A stretch of 36,804 nt of DNA from the NCBI RefSeq assembly GCF_903853455.1, contig NZ_CAINTR010000014.1:1-36804 (forward strand). Reading direction: 5' to 3'. How positions within the stretch are numbered: position 1 is the first letter of the stretch; each line of letters opens with the position of its first letter. Below, in pieces: positions 6,353-15,109 of the stretch. The translations under genes and the position numbers were made by a program. A model generated the notes under the pieces. It searched no databases and was not told the origin of the DNA. It worked only from the letters and a program-made list of their open reading frames with translations. The DNA is from an uncultured Magnetospirillum sp. (GTDB lineage: Bacteria; Pseudomonadota; Alphaproteobacteria; Rhodospirillales; Magnetospirillaceae).

Positions 6353-7693
6353 ATCGGAGTCGGGGGTATAGGTCCGCCGGTCGATGGCGTATTTGGCCAT
6401 CTTTTCGTTCAGGGTGCGGCGCGGCATGTCGAGGATGGCCATGACCTTGGCCACGTCGCCCCGCGCCTGGGCGAAGGCGGCCTCGATCTGGCTCTTTTCG
6501 AACTCGGCCAGCCGGGCGTGCAGGGCCGGCGAGGGGGGCGCCGCCGCCGGTCCTCCCGTCCCCAAGCCGAGGGCGAAGCGTTCGGCGGCGTTGCGCAATT
6601 CCCGCACATTGCCGGGCCAGTCCTGGGCCACCAGCCGGCCGAGATCGGCCTCGGCCAGTGGGCGGGGCTCGCGGCCATGGGCCAGGGCGGCGCGGCGCGC
6701 CAGGATGTCGAACAGCAGCGGAATGTCCTCGCGACGCTCGCGCAGCGGCGGCAGGCGGATTTCCGCCACATGCAGACGGTAGTACAGGTCCTGGCGGAAT
6801 TTGCCCTCGGCCACCGCCCGGTTGAGGTCCAGCTTGGCGGCGGTGACGGTGCGGACGTTGACCGGAACCAGCTTGTTGGTGCCCAGCGGCTCGACGCATT
6901 GCTCCTGGAGGACGCGCAGCAGCTTGGCCTGCAGCGCCAGCGGCATGCTCTCGATCTCGTCCATGAACAGGGTGCCGCCGTCGGCATGCTCGACCTTGCC
7001 GACCCGGCGCTGGAGCGAGCCGGTGAAGGCGCCGGCCTCGTGGCCGAAGAACTCGCTCTCGAACATGGTCTCAGGGATGGCGGCGCAGTTGACGGCGACG
7101 AAGTTGCGGCCTGCGCGCGGGCCGAAATCGTGCAGGCAGCGGGCGACCAGATCCTTGCCGCAGCCGGTCTCGCCCAGGATGACCACGTTGAGCGGCGCCG
7201 CCGCCAGCTCCAGGATGTCGATGCGCACCTGCTCCATGGCCTTGGAGGTGCCGACCAGCCGCGACGCCATGTCGCGACCGGCGCTGGCCTCGGCCCGCAG
7301 GCGGCGGTTCTCCATGACGAGGCGGCGCTTCTCGCAGGCGCGGCCCACCACCTCGGCCAGGCGTTCCGGCACGAACGGCTTTTCGATGAAGTCGTAGGCG
7401 CCCTGGCGCATGGCCTGCACCGCCAGCGGAATGTCGCCATGGCCGGTGACCAGGATTACCGGCAGGTCGGGATCGCGCGCCTGACAGCCGGCCAGCAGTT
7501 CGAAGCCGTCCTTGCCCGGCATGCGCACATCGGTGACCAGGATGCCGGGAAAGTCCTTGGAGACCTGGGCCAGCACCTTGTCCGAACCGGCATGGACGAT
7601 GACCTCGAACCCCGCCAGGGTCAGCCACTGGCTGACCGCGATGCGCATGGGTTCTTCGTCGTCGGCGAACAGGACAAGGCCGCTGGAGCTCAT
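6344..7693 (-). CDS. dctD: DctD-type sigma-54-dependent response regulator
   Basis: The protein is 449 residues. An N-terminal receiver has the acidic pair D11/D12, phospho-acceptor D55 (VTDVRMPG) and a conserved Lys in EKPF. A central AAA+ sigma-54 interaction domain follows, with Walker A GETGCGKD, the RpoN-contacting loop written GAFTGS, Walker B-like GGTLFMDEIE, and the RLPPLRER motif. A Fis-type helix-turn-helix (AKVMAILDMPRRTLNEKM) ends the protein. In the RpoN loop the last residue of the usual GAFTGA is Ser, a tolerated but less common variant. DctD family members are phosphorylated by DctB and activate dicarboxylate transport genes. The kinase here is not adjacent: dctB starts 1.3 kb away on the other strand. 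The MHS transporter follows downstream behind its own RpoN promoter. Confidence 0.9.
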   Translation of the reverse strand: MSSSGLVLFADDEEPMRIAVSQWLTLAGFEVIVHAGSDKVLAQVSKDFPGILVTDVRMPGKDGFELLAGCQARDPDLPVILVTGHGDIPLAVQAMRQGAYDFIEKPFVPERLAEVVGRACEKRRLVMENRRLRAEASAGRDMASRLVGTSKAMEQVRIDILELAAAPLNVVILGETGCGKDLVARCLHDFGPRAGRNFVAVNCAAIPETMFESEFFGHEAGAFTGSLQRRVGKVEHADGGTLFMDEIESMPLALQAKLLRVLQEQCVEPLGTNKLVPVNVRTVTAAKLDLNRAVAEGKFRQDLYYRLHVAEIRLPPLRERREDIPLLFDILARRAALAHGREPRPLAEADLGRLVAQDWPGNVRELRNAAERFALGLGTGGPAAAPPSPALHARLAEFEKSQIEAAFAQARGDVAKVMAILDMPRRTLNEKMAKYAIDRRTYTPDSDIG

Positions 7694-7954
7694 GGGCCGA
7701 TCATAGCGCAGGAGACGGTGGCGCCCAACAGCGGAGGTTTATGGGGGGAGGCGTTGGTATTCTGAAAATGGTCGATATTAATCATCAGGATCAGTCCGAT
7801 TCTGACGAGCGGCAAATCGCTCCAATTCCAATCGTCGGCCTGTAGCAATCTGGGTAATTTCCGAGGCTGCCTCTTCCAGTCAGTTTGTGAGGAACTGTGC
7901 GTTCGCTGGGTCAATAAAGCTAGGCGAACTCTTCACAAGAAGGAAATTTTAATT

Positions 7955-8323
7955 ATGCAAACAGAGACTTCGACGACGACAGGCAATTTGATTGCGGCCG
8001 AAAAGGTCAACGGCACCGATGTCTACAATCTGAAGGGAGAAAAGCTTGGCAATGTTGAAGATATCATGATTGACAAGATTTCTGGCCGCGCGATCTATGC
8101 CGTGATGTCGTTCGGTGGTTTCCTCGGCATGGGGGAAAAACATCATCCTTTGCCTTGGGCGAAGTTGAGTTATGACACTCATAAAGACGGCTATGTAGTT
8201 GATGTTGACAAGAAGAAGCTTGAAGATGCGCCGAATTTCGACAACGGCACCGAGTTCAAGTGGACACCTGACTATGCCCGTAAGGTTGATAGTTACTACG
8301 ATGTTTCCAGCAACTGGAATTAA
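7955..8323 (+). CDS. PRC-barrel domain protein
   Basis: This 122-residue soluble protein has a PRC-barrel over about residues 10-80: LIAAEKVNGTDVYNLKGEKLGNVEDIMIDK followed by AVMSFGGFLGMGEKHHPLPW. PRC-barrel proteins of this small type are common in alphaproteobacteria, are often stress-induced, and have no assigned reaction. An AAGGA about ten bases before the ATG gives a usable ribosome-binding site. The C-terminal 40 residues are Asp/Lys/Tyr-rich. Codon and base composition are less GC-biased than the flanking dct genes. It sits between dctD and dctB, splitting the usual pair, and nothing in the sequence shows that it takes part in dicarboxylate signalling. Confidence 0.85.
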   Translation: MQTETSTTTGNLIAAEKVNGTDVYNLKGEKLGNVEDIMIDKISGRAIYAVMSFGGFLGMGEKHHPLPWAKLSYDTHKDGYVVDVDKKKLEDAPNFDNGTEFKWTPDYARKVDSYYDVSSNWN

Positions 8324-8363
8324 TGCTTTTCAGCATTAAGATAAGTGCTGATTAGTTGACCAA

Positions 8364-8399
8364 GTTCACCGGGCCAAGCCGATCACCGGTCCGGTGAAC
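8364..8399. terminator. Possible hairpin after the PRC-barrel gene
   Basis: GTTCACCGG (8364-8372) and CCGGTGAAC (8391-8399) form a perfect 9-bp stem with an 18-nt loop, 40 nt after the PRC-barrel stop. No T-run follows. A weaker AT-rich hairpin (TTAATGC...GCATTAA) overlaps the stop itself. The function as a terminator is uncertain. Confidence 0.3.
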
Positions 8400-8604
8400 C
8401 GTTGCGGAAGGCAATAGCTTGGATCACCGAAAGACCAACGCCCACCGCAACATCAATCGACGGTCTTGGCCACGGATTTCCGTTTGATGCACGCCTGCCA
8501 AACGGCGGGCGGGATTCTGGGGCCTTTACTGAAAGAAAGGCTGGCGCTGCAATCCCCAGCATCGCCAAGCGGACTGTTCGTGACCGCAGGCTTTTGCGAA
8601 ATAA

Positions 8605-8679
8605 TCAATGAAACAAGAGATATCCGAGGATAAGAACAGGAATTGGGACGCCTATAAGCCAGAGAATGCCGTATTTCAT
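8605..8679 (-). CDS. 24-residue hydrophobic membrane peptide
   Basis: The minus strand encodes a single hydrophobic segment beginning MKYGILWLIGVPIPVLIL and ending in YLLFH. AGGG lies 8 nt before the ATG, a reasonable Shine-Dalgarno. The pattern Trp-Leu-hydrophobic-Gly-Val-Pro-x-Pro is not what random GC-rich sequence gives, and the local DNA is AT-richer than the surroundings. It would be a one-pass membrane miniprotein. The gene is shorter than most automatic cut-offs. I know of no assigned function; comparison with related genomes would decide whether it is conserved. Confidence 0.5.
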   Translation of the reverse strand: MKYGILWLIGVPIPVLILGYLLFH

Positions 8680-9007
8680 TTTAGTACCCTTTATTCAAGT
8701 CCAGATTGGCCGGCAAAATAGGCCGGAGATAGTAGCGTCATCAATGTTATATTATTGTGGGATATGTAAAAGCATCGGAAATTACTCAGGCGGCGATTTT
8801 AGTTTTTCTAGTTGAAAGCATTCCCTCTGAGGCGTCTGCCGGCGAGTTGAAGGTCGGGTCAGGGTCAGTAGCCGCTGAAGCGCCTTTCCACGGCAGCGCC
8901 CGCTTCACATATTCCGCGACCGATAGCCGCCATTCCGCTCCCGGCCCACTCCCTCCTTCCAACCCACCCCACCTCCGGCCTTCCCTTTCCCGCCGTCACC
9001 GGGTTGA
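8680..9007. other. Gene-free stretch upstream of dctB
   Basis: The first part (8680-8760) is AT-rich and probably holds promoters for the membrane peptide on the minus strand. From about 8880 the plus strand becomes pyrimidine-rich (repeated CCCTCC/CCACCC), running up to the dctB start. I see no convincing sigma-70 or sigma-54 promoter for dctB and no coding sequence I can support. Confidence 0.4.
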
Positions 9008-10834
9008 ATGGGAGTCGTCCTCCTTCCAAGGCCGTTTCCCGTGACCGAGTCGCCCCCGCGTCCGCGCCGCCAGAGAGTCCTGCTGCTGCTTGCCGTCGTG
9101 GTGGGGGTGGTGGTGGTGGTCGCCACCTATGGCTGGGCCAGGGCCAAGGCGCTGGACGCGGCGGGGGAGGCGGGGCGGCAGCGGCTGGGGCTGTATGCCA
9201 GCACCATCCGCAATGCGCTCGACCGCTTTTCCTACCTGCCGGCCACCATCGCCATCGACCGCGACGTGCTGGAGCTGCTGGAGCATCCCGACCCGGCGCG
9301 GGTGGACGACATCAACCGCCGGCTGGAGCGCATCAACGTCAAGGCCCGCTCGGCGGCGCTGTATCTCATGGACGCGTCGGGAACCACCCTGGCGGCCAGC
9401 AACTGGAACACCCCCACCTCCTATGTGGGGGCGGATTACAGCTTCCGGCCCTATTTCATCCAGGTGATGGGCGGCGGGGCGGGGCATTTCTTCGGCATCG
9501 GCGTCACCACCAAGCTGCCGGGCTATTTCCTGGCCTCGGCGGTGCTCGACCGCGAGGACCGGATCGTCGGCGCGGTGGTGGTCAAGATCGACCTGGAGGG
9601 CCTGGAGAAGGAATGGGCCGAGGCCAACGAGAAGGTGCTGGTCACCGACGAGAACGCCATCACCATCCTGGCCAGCCGGCCGGAGTGGAAATACACCATC
9701 GACGGCCGCCTCGACCCGCCGTTGCAGGCGGTGCTGAACAAGACCCAGCGCTATGGCGAGATGGCGATCCGGCCGCTGAACGTCGGCCGGCGCCAGCCGC
9801 TGACCGAGGCGCTGCGCCTGACCGTCATCGACGGCGTGCCCTATGTCGTCCAGTCCGAGCCCTACCCCGAGGAGGGCTGGACCATCCACTACCTGATCGG
9901 CTGGGACGAGACCCTGCAACGGGTGCGAGGCACCGCCGCCCTGGCCGGCATCGCCTGGGTGGCCATGGTGTTGTTGCTGCTGTATCTGCGCCAGCGCCGC
10001 ATCGCCAACCGCGCCCGCCAGGAGGCCAGCGAGGAGCTGGAGCGCACCGTGGCGCTCCGCACCCAGGCCCTCAGCGCCGAGATCGCCGAACGCCAGCGCA
10101 CCGAGCGCGAGCTGCGCGGCACCCAGGACGAGCTGATCCATGCCGGCAAGATGGCGGCGCTGGGCCAGATGTCGGCGGCCATCGCCCACGAGCTGAACCA
10201 GCCGCTGGCGGCGATCCAGACCTTCATCGCCAGTTCGCGCATCTTCCTGGAGCGGGTGGACCTCAAGACCGTCGCCGCCAATCTGGTGATGGTCGAGGAT
10301 CTGGGCAACCGCATGGCCCAGATCATCCGCCATCTGCGGATCTTCGCCCGCAAGAGCCCGGCCGAGCGGGTGGCGGTGGACCTGTCGGCCTGCGTCGAGC
10401 GGGCGCTGCTGCTGCTGGACGCGCCGCTGCGGCTGGGGCAGGTGGTGGTGGAGCGCCGCCTGCTGCCGGGCTGTCTGGTGCGGGGCGACCAGTTGCGGCT
10501 GGAGCAGGTCTTCGTCAACCTGATCCGCAACGCCCTGGACTCCCTGGCCGGGGCGGCGACCAAGCGCCTGGAGCTGGAGATGGTCCGCGACGGCGACACC
10601 GTGGTGGTGCGGGTGGCCGACAGCGGCGGCGGCATCCCGCCCGAGGCGCTGAGCCGGATGTTCGAGCCGTTCTTCACCACCAAGGATGTGGGGGAGGGAT
10701 TGGGGCTGGGCCTGTCGCTGTCCTACGCCATCGTCGCCGACATGGGCGGCGCCATCCACGCCGACAACCGCCCCGAGGGCGGAGCGGTGTTCACCATCAC
10801 GCTGGCGGCGGACGGGGTCATGCCGGGGAACTGA
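9008..10834 (+). CDS. dctB: DctB-type C4-dicarboxylate sensor histidine kinase
   Basis: The protein is 608 residues. A first membrane helix (about residues 23-40) is followed by a 270-residue periplasmic region with the tandem-PAS (PDC) features of DctB: LERINVKARSAALYLMD, TLAASNWNTPTSYVGADYSFRPYF and GYFLASAV. A second helix lies near residues 310-330, then a coiled coil. The kinase core has the H-box SAAIAHELNQPLAAI with H394, N-box NLIRNALD, G1 DSGGGIPPE, F-box FEPFFTTK and G2 GLGLGLSLSY. The motif HELNQPL is typical of the HPK4/DctB-FixL group. The start is uncertain: the GTG at 9041 has AAGG upstream and gives an equally good N-terminus. It should phosphorylate D55 of DctD, encoded 1.3 kb away on the other strand. 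Confidence 0.9.
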   Translation: MGVVLLPRPFPVTESPPRPRRQRVLLLLAVVVGVVVVVATYGWARAKALDAAGEAGRQRLGLYASTIRNALDRFSYLPATIAIDRDVLELLEHPDPARVDDINRRLERINVKARSAALYLMDASGTTLAASNWNTPTSYVGADYSFRPYFIQVMGGGAGHFFGIGVTTKLPGYFLASAVLDREDRIVGAVVVKIDLEGLEKEWAEANEKVLVTDENAITILASRPEWKYTIDGRLDPPLQAVLNKTQRYGEMAIRPLNVGRRQPLTEALRLTVIDGVPYVVQSEPYPEEGWTIHYLIGWDETLQRVRGTAALAGIAWVAMVLLLLYLRQRRIANRARQEASEELERTVALRTQALSAEIAERQRTERELRGTQDELIHAGKMAALGQMSAAIAHELNQPLAAIQTFIASSRIFLERVDLKTVAANLVMVEDLGNRMAQIIRHLRIFARKSPAERVAVDLSACVERALLLLDAPLRLGQVVVERRLLPGCLVRGDQLRLEQVFVNLIRNALDSLAGAATKRLELEMVRDGDTVVVRVADSGGGIPPEALSRMFEPFFTTKDVGEGLGLGLSLSYAIVADMGGAIHADNRPEGGAVFTITLAADGVMPGN

Positions 10835-10904
10835 GCCGGCCCTTGCCCGGCCGGCGCCGAAATGGGATAAATGACGCCCCCAGTTCCTGTCGGACGCCTC
10901 CCCC

Positions 10905-11879
10905 ATGCTTTCCGCCGCCGCGATCCGCGCCGCCATTCCCGGCGTGCTCACCGAAGCCGCCATTCCCGAATTGCCCAATTACTACCAGGGCAAGGTGCGC
11001 GAGAATTACGATCTGCCGGACGGGCGGCGCATCCTGATCTCCACCGACCGCCAGAGCGCCTTCGACCAGGTGCTGTCGGCGGTGCCGTTCAAGGGCCAGG
11101 TGCTAACCCAGACCGCCCGCTTCTGGTTCGAGGCCACCGCCGACATCTGCCCCAACCATGTCCTCGAATACCCCGATCCCAACGTGGTGGTCGGGCGCCG
11201 TCTCGACATGCTGCCCATCGAGATGGTGGTGCGCGACTATCTCACCGGGTCCACCGACACCTCGATCTGGTCCATGTACCGGGCGGGGCGCCGCCATATG
11301 TACGGCCTCGATTTCCCTGACGGGCTGGTCAAGAACGACAAACTGCCCGCCACCATCCTCACCCCCACCACCAAGGCGGCGGTGGGCGGCCACGACGCTC
11401 CCATTTCCGCGGCCGAGATCGTGGCCACCGGGCTGCTGACCCAGGCGCAGTGGGACGAACTGGCGCGCCTGTCGCTGGCGCTGTTCGCGCGGGGGCGGGA
11501 GATCGCCGCCCGCAACGGCCTGATCCTGGTGGACACCAAGTTCGAGTTCGGCCTGGACGGCGACGGGCGCATCACCCTGGCCGACGAGATCCTGACCCCC
11601 GATTCCAGCCGCTACTGGCAGGCCGACAGCTATGCCGGGCGCCACGCCAAGGGGGAGGAACCGGACAGCCTGGACAAGGAATTCCTGCGCCTGTGGATCG
11701 CCGCCCGCTGCGATCCCTATACCCAGCCGATCCCGGCGATCCCCGACGACACCCTGGTGGAGTTCAGCCGGAAATACATCGCCCTGTTCGAGGCGGTGAC
11801 CGGCCGCGCCTTCGACGCCCCGCCCGACGGCGAACCGGTGAAGGCGCGCATCCGGCGGAATCTGGCCCGGTATTTCTAG
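10905..11879 (+). CDS. purC: Phosphoribosylaminoimidazole-succinocarboxamide synthase
   Basis: PurC joins aspartate to CAIR with ATP to give SAICAR in purine synthesis. At 324 residues it is of the longer, yeast-like type, not the 240-residue bacterial type. Recognisable segments are YYQGKVRENYDL near the N-terminus, ISTDRQSAFDQVL, the signature VVRDYLTGS, LILVDTKFEFG, and LADEILTPDSSRYW. The last two contain the acidic metal- and substrate-binding residues. The ATG at 10905 is preceded by a C-rich stretch without a clear Shine-Dalgarno. It follows dctB by 70 nt but is functionally unrelated. Confidence 0.95.
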   Translation: MLSAAAIRAAIPGVLTEAAIPELPNYYQGKVRENYDLPDGRRILISTDRQSAFDQVLSAVPFKGQVLTQTARFWFEATADICPNHVLEYPDPNVVVGRRLDMLPIEMVVRDYLTGSTDTSIWSMYRAGRRHMYGLDFPDGLVKNDKLPATILTPTTKAAVGGHDAPISAAEIVATGLLTQAQWDELARLSLALFARGREIAARNGLILVDTKFEFGLDGDGRITLADEILTPDSSRYWQADSYAGRHAKGEEPDSLDKEFLRLWIAARCDPYTQPIPAIPDDTLVEFSRKYIALFEAVTGRAFDAPPDGEPVKARIRRNLARYF

Positions 11880-11884
11880 CCGCG

Positions 11885-12094
11885 TCAGTCGGGACGGACG
11901 GGCTGCTCGCAAACGGCGCAGAGGCGGCAGTTGTCGTCCAGCCAGTCCCAGATGATCCCGAGCATGTACTGGCTGACGCCGCGCTCTCGCATCTCGGCGT
12001 AGCATCCCAGCATGTTGGGGGCGTCCATGGTCGTCAGGATCGGGATGACGACGGCCTTGATCTGGTCGGGAGCACGCTCGAAGATTTCGCACAT
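11885..12094 (-). CDS. Small Cys-rich hypothetical protein (69 residues)
   Basis: The ATG at 12092-12094 has AGGAG exactly 6 nt upstream, so I prefer it to an ATG six codons earlier. The sequence begins MCEIFERAPDQIKAVVIP and ends with CRLCAVCEQPVRPD, giving interleaved CxxC pairs that could bind a metal. The middle (MLGCYAEMRERGVSQYMLGIIWDWLDD) is helical. There is no signal peptide or membrane helix. I do not recognise a family. It converges on purC with only 5 nt between the stops. Confidence 0.6.
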   Translation of the reverse strand: MCEIFERAPDQIKAVVIPILTTMDAPNMLGCYAEMRERGVSQYMLGIIWDWLDDNCRLCAVCEQPVRPD

Positions 12095-12241
12095 ATTCGG
12101 CTCCTCTCCCATGGGACGCTGTCATCCGGCGAAGATGTCGCGTTCACAGCATAAGGGATCCACCCGAGAAAGTCGCCCCCCTGGATTCGCGGCTCTCAGT
12201 GCGGGGCAATCGGGTGAATGAGACGCCCTCCGGCGGGAGAC

Positions 12242-12973
12242 TTATTTCCGCTTGTGGCCCTTGGTGTGGAAGCGGCGCTTGGACGACGGCGGCTTGGGCA
12301 ACTGGCTGCGGGCGGCGCGGAACTTTTCCAGCATGCGCTGGAAGGTGGCGTCCAACTCGGTCTCGATCTCGGGGCGGTCCTCCAGCCGGCTGAGCAGCAG
12401 GGCGGCGGCCTCGATGGTGGACAGCGCATCGCCGCGCGGCTCGGCGCGGACCCGGCCATAGCGCGACGGATGCTTGGGGCCGAGGATCACCCGCTTGCAT
12501 TTCAGCACCCAGGGATTGCGCCACCACAGCGCCTTGGCTTGGCTCCAGGTGCCGTCCAGCACGATGACGCCCTCGATGAAGGCCAGCGCCTTGGCCTGGT
12601 CGGCGTAGGCCGCTCCCTTGCCATCCAGCGCCACCACCTCCTGATCGGGGGCCAGTTCGGCGGCGTTGGCCGAGCCGAGATACAGGATCGCCCAGCGTTG
12701 CGGATCGGCCGGCCGCCCCAGCGCCTTGGCCAGGCTGGGCCAGGACAGCCCGACCGTCAGGACCGCGTCGGTGAAGTGCAACGCCGCCAGCCGGGCGGTG
12801 CCCAGGGTCTTGTCCTGCTCCTGCGGGTGCTGAAGGATCAGCAGGGAGAGGCGGTTCTCGATGGGAGTGACCCCGTCGCAGACGCACAGCACCGCCGGCT
12901 TGCAACAGGATGGGCATTCGGGAAGCGCTTCCGGCGGCGCCACGGCTTCGGGGGGAGGAGGTGTGTCGGACAT
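12242..12973 (-). CDS. DTW domain-containing protein, probable tRNA-uridine aminocarboxypropyltransferase
   Basis: DTW-domain enzymes (TapT/TuaA in E. coli) transfer the 3-amino-3-carboxypropyl group of S-adenosylmethionine to uridine in tRNA. The 243-residue protein has an N-terminal Cys cluster CPSCCKPAVLCVC, then ILQHPQEQDKTLGTARLA (the HPxExxK-like segment), the name-giving motif LDGTWSQAKAL, and SRYGRVRAEP, STIEAAA. The C-terminus is strongly basic (KRRFHTKGHKRK), suitable for RNA binding. I chose the ATG at 12971-12973: the frame is open another 54 codons but that part is not conserved-looking and runs towards the next gene. Confidence 0.85.
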   Translation of the reverse strand: MSDTPPPPEAVAPPEALPECPSCCKPAVLCVCDGVTPIENRLSLLILQHPQEQDKTLGTARLAALHFTDAVLTVGLSWPSLAKALGRPADPQRWAILYLGSANAAELAPDQEVVALDGKGAAYADQAKALAFIEGVIVLDGTWSQAKALWWRNPWVLKCKRVILGPKHPSRYGRVRAEPRGDALSTIEAAALLLSRLEDRPEIETELDATFQRMLEKFRAARSQLPKPPSSKRRFHTKGHKRK

Positions 12974-13028
12974 GGGTGCTTGTACTCCGCGCGGGCGGGG
13001 CGGGGCAACGTCTGATGCGGCGATGGGG

Positions 13029-13433
13029 TTACACGCCCGCGAACAGCACATAATCGTAGAGCAGCACCACGGACGCCACGACGAGAACCAGGAATGTGGC
13101 GATCCCGCCGGTGATGCGCAGACCCATCGCTTCATCCTCCTGCGAGATGCCGTAAGCGTGAATCACGCGTCCGATGACGAGGATGAGGCAGAGAAGGTGG
13201 ATGAGGTAGATTGAAGTGCGCTGCATTTCCGCGGCAAAGAGCAGCAACAGCGCGAGAGGCACATACTCCGAGAAATTCGCATGTGCCCGGATCGCGCGCT
13301 CCAGACGCATGTTGCCGCCGCTGCCGATCGTAATCCGCAGGCTCTGTCGCATGCGGCTGACCCTGATGGCGAGAACAATGTAGATGAGAGCAAGCACGGC
13401 CGCGTAGGCCGGGACGATAAACGGAACAGGCAT
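13029..13433 (-). CDS. MAPEG-family membrane protein
   Basis: This 134-residue inner-membrane protein has four hydrophobic segments. The MAPEG signature is clear after the first helix: SGGNMRLERAIRAHANFSEYVPLALLLLFAAE, with the conserved RAHxNFxEYxPL. Eukaryotic MAPEG proteins act on glutathione conjugates and eicosanoids; bacterial members are largely unassigned and may have glutathione transferase activity. AAGGAGG lies 5 nt before the ATG at 13431-13433, which fixes the start. The neighbour eamA is on the same strand 112 nt upstream, so the two may share a transcript. Confidence 0.85.
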   Translation of the reverse strand: MPVPFIVPAYAAVLALIYIVLAIRVSRMRQSLRITIGSGGNMRLERAIRAHANFSEYVPLALLLLFAAEMQRTSIYLIHLLCLILVIGRVIHAYGISQEDEAMGLRITGGIATFLVLVVASVVLLYDYVLFAGV

Positions 13434-13545
13434 CGAAGCCTCCTTTTCCGAAAGATCAACAATGCTCGCCTTTGCTCGGCGGAGAAAGAAGTCATATGCC
13501 CGCGACCAGCGGGGCAACGGGTGACGGGGGATTGAAAGAGGGGCC

Positions 13546-14418
13546 TCAACGGAAGCGGCAGGCCAACAGCCTCTCACCGAAAACATTGAAGCTCAGTCCC
13601 GCCATGACCAGCAGCGCGCCGCCAAACTCGATCAGGCTGAGCGGTTCGGCGAAAATCAGCCATCCGGAGATCATGCCGACGACAGGGATAAGCAGCGCGA
13701 ACGGCGCGATCTGGCCGGCGGAATAATGCGCCAGGAGCCGGCTCCACAGGCCAAAGCCCAGGAGGGTCGCACCGTAGGCAAGGCCCGCGACGCAAGACAC
13801 GAGAACCCAACTGGGATGCGAAAGCGCCTGGAGCGCCTGCGGGCCATCGAAGTACAGGGAGAGCGCCAGCAACGGCAATGGTGCGGCAAGGCTCGACCAG
13901 ATCGTGAAGGCGAACATGTCGATCCGACCTGCCCGCTTGCCCACGATATTGCCGATGCCCCAGCAGAGTGCCGCGGCGACGACCATCAGGAATGGCCCGA
14001 GGCTTGCGCCGCCAAGGCGCGCCGAGCCGATGACGACAATGCCCAAGAGGGCGATGCTTGCCGCGGCCACCTGAACCGGACTCGGCCGTTCGCCCAGAGT
14101 GACCCAGGCCAGAAACACCGTGATGAAGGCCTGGAGTTGGATGACCAGCGACGCCAGTCCGACCGGCATCCCTTGCCCAATTGCCAAAAAGAGCAGGCCG
14201 AACTGTCCGACTCCGATCAGCAGCCCATAGAGCCCGACGAGCCCGACCCGCGCCTTTGGAGGGGGCACGAAAAAGACGGCGGGGACGGCGGCAAAGGCAA
14301 AACGCAGTGCGGTCAGCAGCATCGGAGGCGCTTCGCCGACGCCGACTTTGATCGCGATAAACGCGAGTCCCAGCGCGAGAGCCGCGACAAGGGCCGACAG
14401 GATGTCACGAGGGCTCAT
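13546..14418 (-). CDS. eamA: EamA/DMT-superfamily exporter (YdeD/EamA type)
   Basis: The 290-residue protein has ten hydrophobic helices arranged as two EamA repeats. It follows E. coli EamA (O-acetylserine/cysteine exporter) in style along its length: IKVGVGEAPPMLLTALRF near the N-terminus, FGLLFLAIGQGMPVGLASLVIQLQAFITVFLA in the middle, CWGIGNIVGK opening the second repeat, and FNVFGERLL at the end. The substrate is an inference from this resemblance. I chose the ATG at 14416-14418, which has AAGGA upstream; the frame extends 18 codons further without recognisable features. It is followed by the MAPEG gene. Confidence 0.85.
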   Translation of the reverse strand: MSPRDILSALVAALALGLAFIAIKVGVGEAPPMLLTALRFAFAAVPAVFFVPPPKARVGLVGLYGLLIGVGQFGLLFLAIGQGMPVGLASLVIQLQAFITVFLAWVTLGERPSPVQVAAASIALLGIVVIGSARLGGASLGPFLMVVAAALCWGIGNIVGKRAGRIDMFAFTIWSSLAAPLPLLALSLYFDGPQALQALSHPSWVLVSCVAGLAYGATLLGFGLWSRLLAHYSAGQIAPFALLIPVVGMISGWLIFAEPLSLIEFGGALLVMAGLSFNVFGERLLACRFR

Positions 14419-14611
14419 GGCGATTCCGTCCTTCCGTCGATCGTGCCACCGGATGAATTCTAGGCCGCGCAACCGATCTTGAAAAATGGCAAGATATGAT
14501 GGTTCCGTTCGCTTTTAGAGATAAGGGGCGGGAACCCTTCCTGTTACCCGATGACCATCGGTTCGTTGGAAACAACGACAGCAATACGGCCCGCTTGATT
14601 TTCTGGCCGCC

Positions 14612-15100
14612 ATGGCGCACTCACTCCCCATGCCTGTCGTCACCCCCGCCGAACTGATCCCTCTGCTTGCCCGCGACCAGCGGCTGATGGGGCTCGACCT
14701 CGGCACCAAGACCATCGGCCTTGCTTTGTCCGATGTCAGCCGCACCATCGCCACCCCGTTCGACACCATCCGCCGCACCAAGTTCACCAAGGACGCCGAA
14801 ACCCTGCTGGCTATCCTCGACAAGCAGGGCGTCGGCGGTCTGGTGCTGGGGCTGCCGGTGGAGATGGACGGCTACGAGGGGGCGCGCTGCCAGTCGGCGC
14901 GGGCCTTCGCCACCAATCTGGCCAAGTTGCGCGACCTGCCCATGGCGTTCTGGGACGAGCGGCTGTCCACCGCCGCCGTCACCCGCACCCTGCTGGAGGC
15001 CGACGCCTCGCGCAAGCGCCGGGCCGAGGTGGTGGACAAGATGGCCGCCGCCTACATCTTGCAGGGATTGCTGGACGGCGTCGGGCGCTCGCTGGCCTGA
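14612..15100 (+). CDS. ruvX: RuvX/YqgF pre-16S rRNA nuclease (Holliday-junction-resolvase fold)
   Basis: YqgF proteins complete 5'-end maturation of 16S rRNA and have an RNase H-like fold. The 162 residues show [17 protein letters not shown] (catalytic Asp in the first strand), [30 protein letters not shown] (catalytic Glu/Asp region) and [17 protein letters not shown] with the last acidic residue. The ATG at 14612 is used; another at 14630 is possible. The stop lies 9 nt from the stop of the converging receiver/pentapeptide gene. Confidence 0.9.
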   Translation: MAHSLPMPVVTPAELIPLLARDQRLMGLDLGTKTIGLALSDVSRTIATPFDTIRRTKFTKDAETLLAILDKQGVGGLVLGLPVEMDGYEGARCQSARAFATNLAKLRDLPMAFWDERLSTAAVTRTLLEADASRKRRAEVVDKMAAAYILQGLLDGVGRSLA

Positions 15101-15109
15101 ACCGGGGGG

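Noticed and set aside
7891-7954. GGAAC before the PRC-barrel gene as a general-stress (EcfG) promoter
   Set aside because: The -35-like GGAAC is present but no CGTT lies at the required 16-19 nt spacing.
8383-8611. Overlapping 61- and 69-codon frames on both strands after the PRC-barrel gene
   Set aside because: Neither has a convincing Shine-Dalgarno or recognisable sequence, and they mirror each other; the evidence does not favour either.
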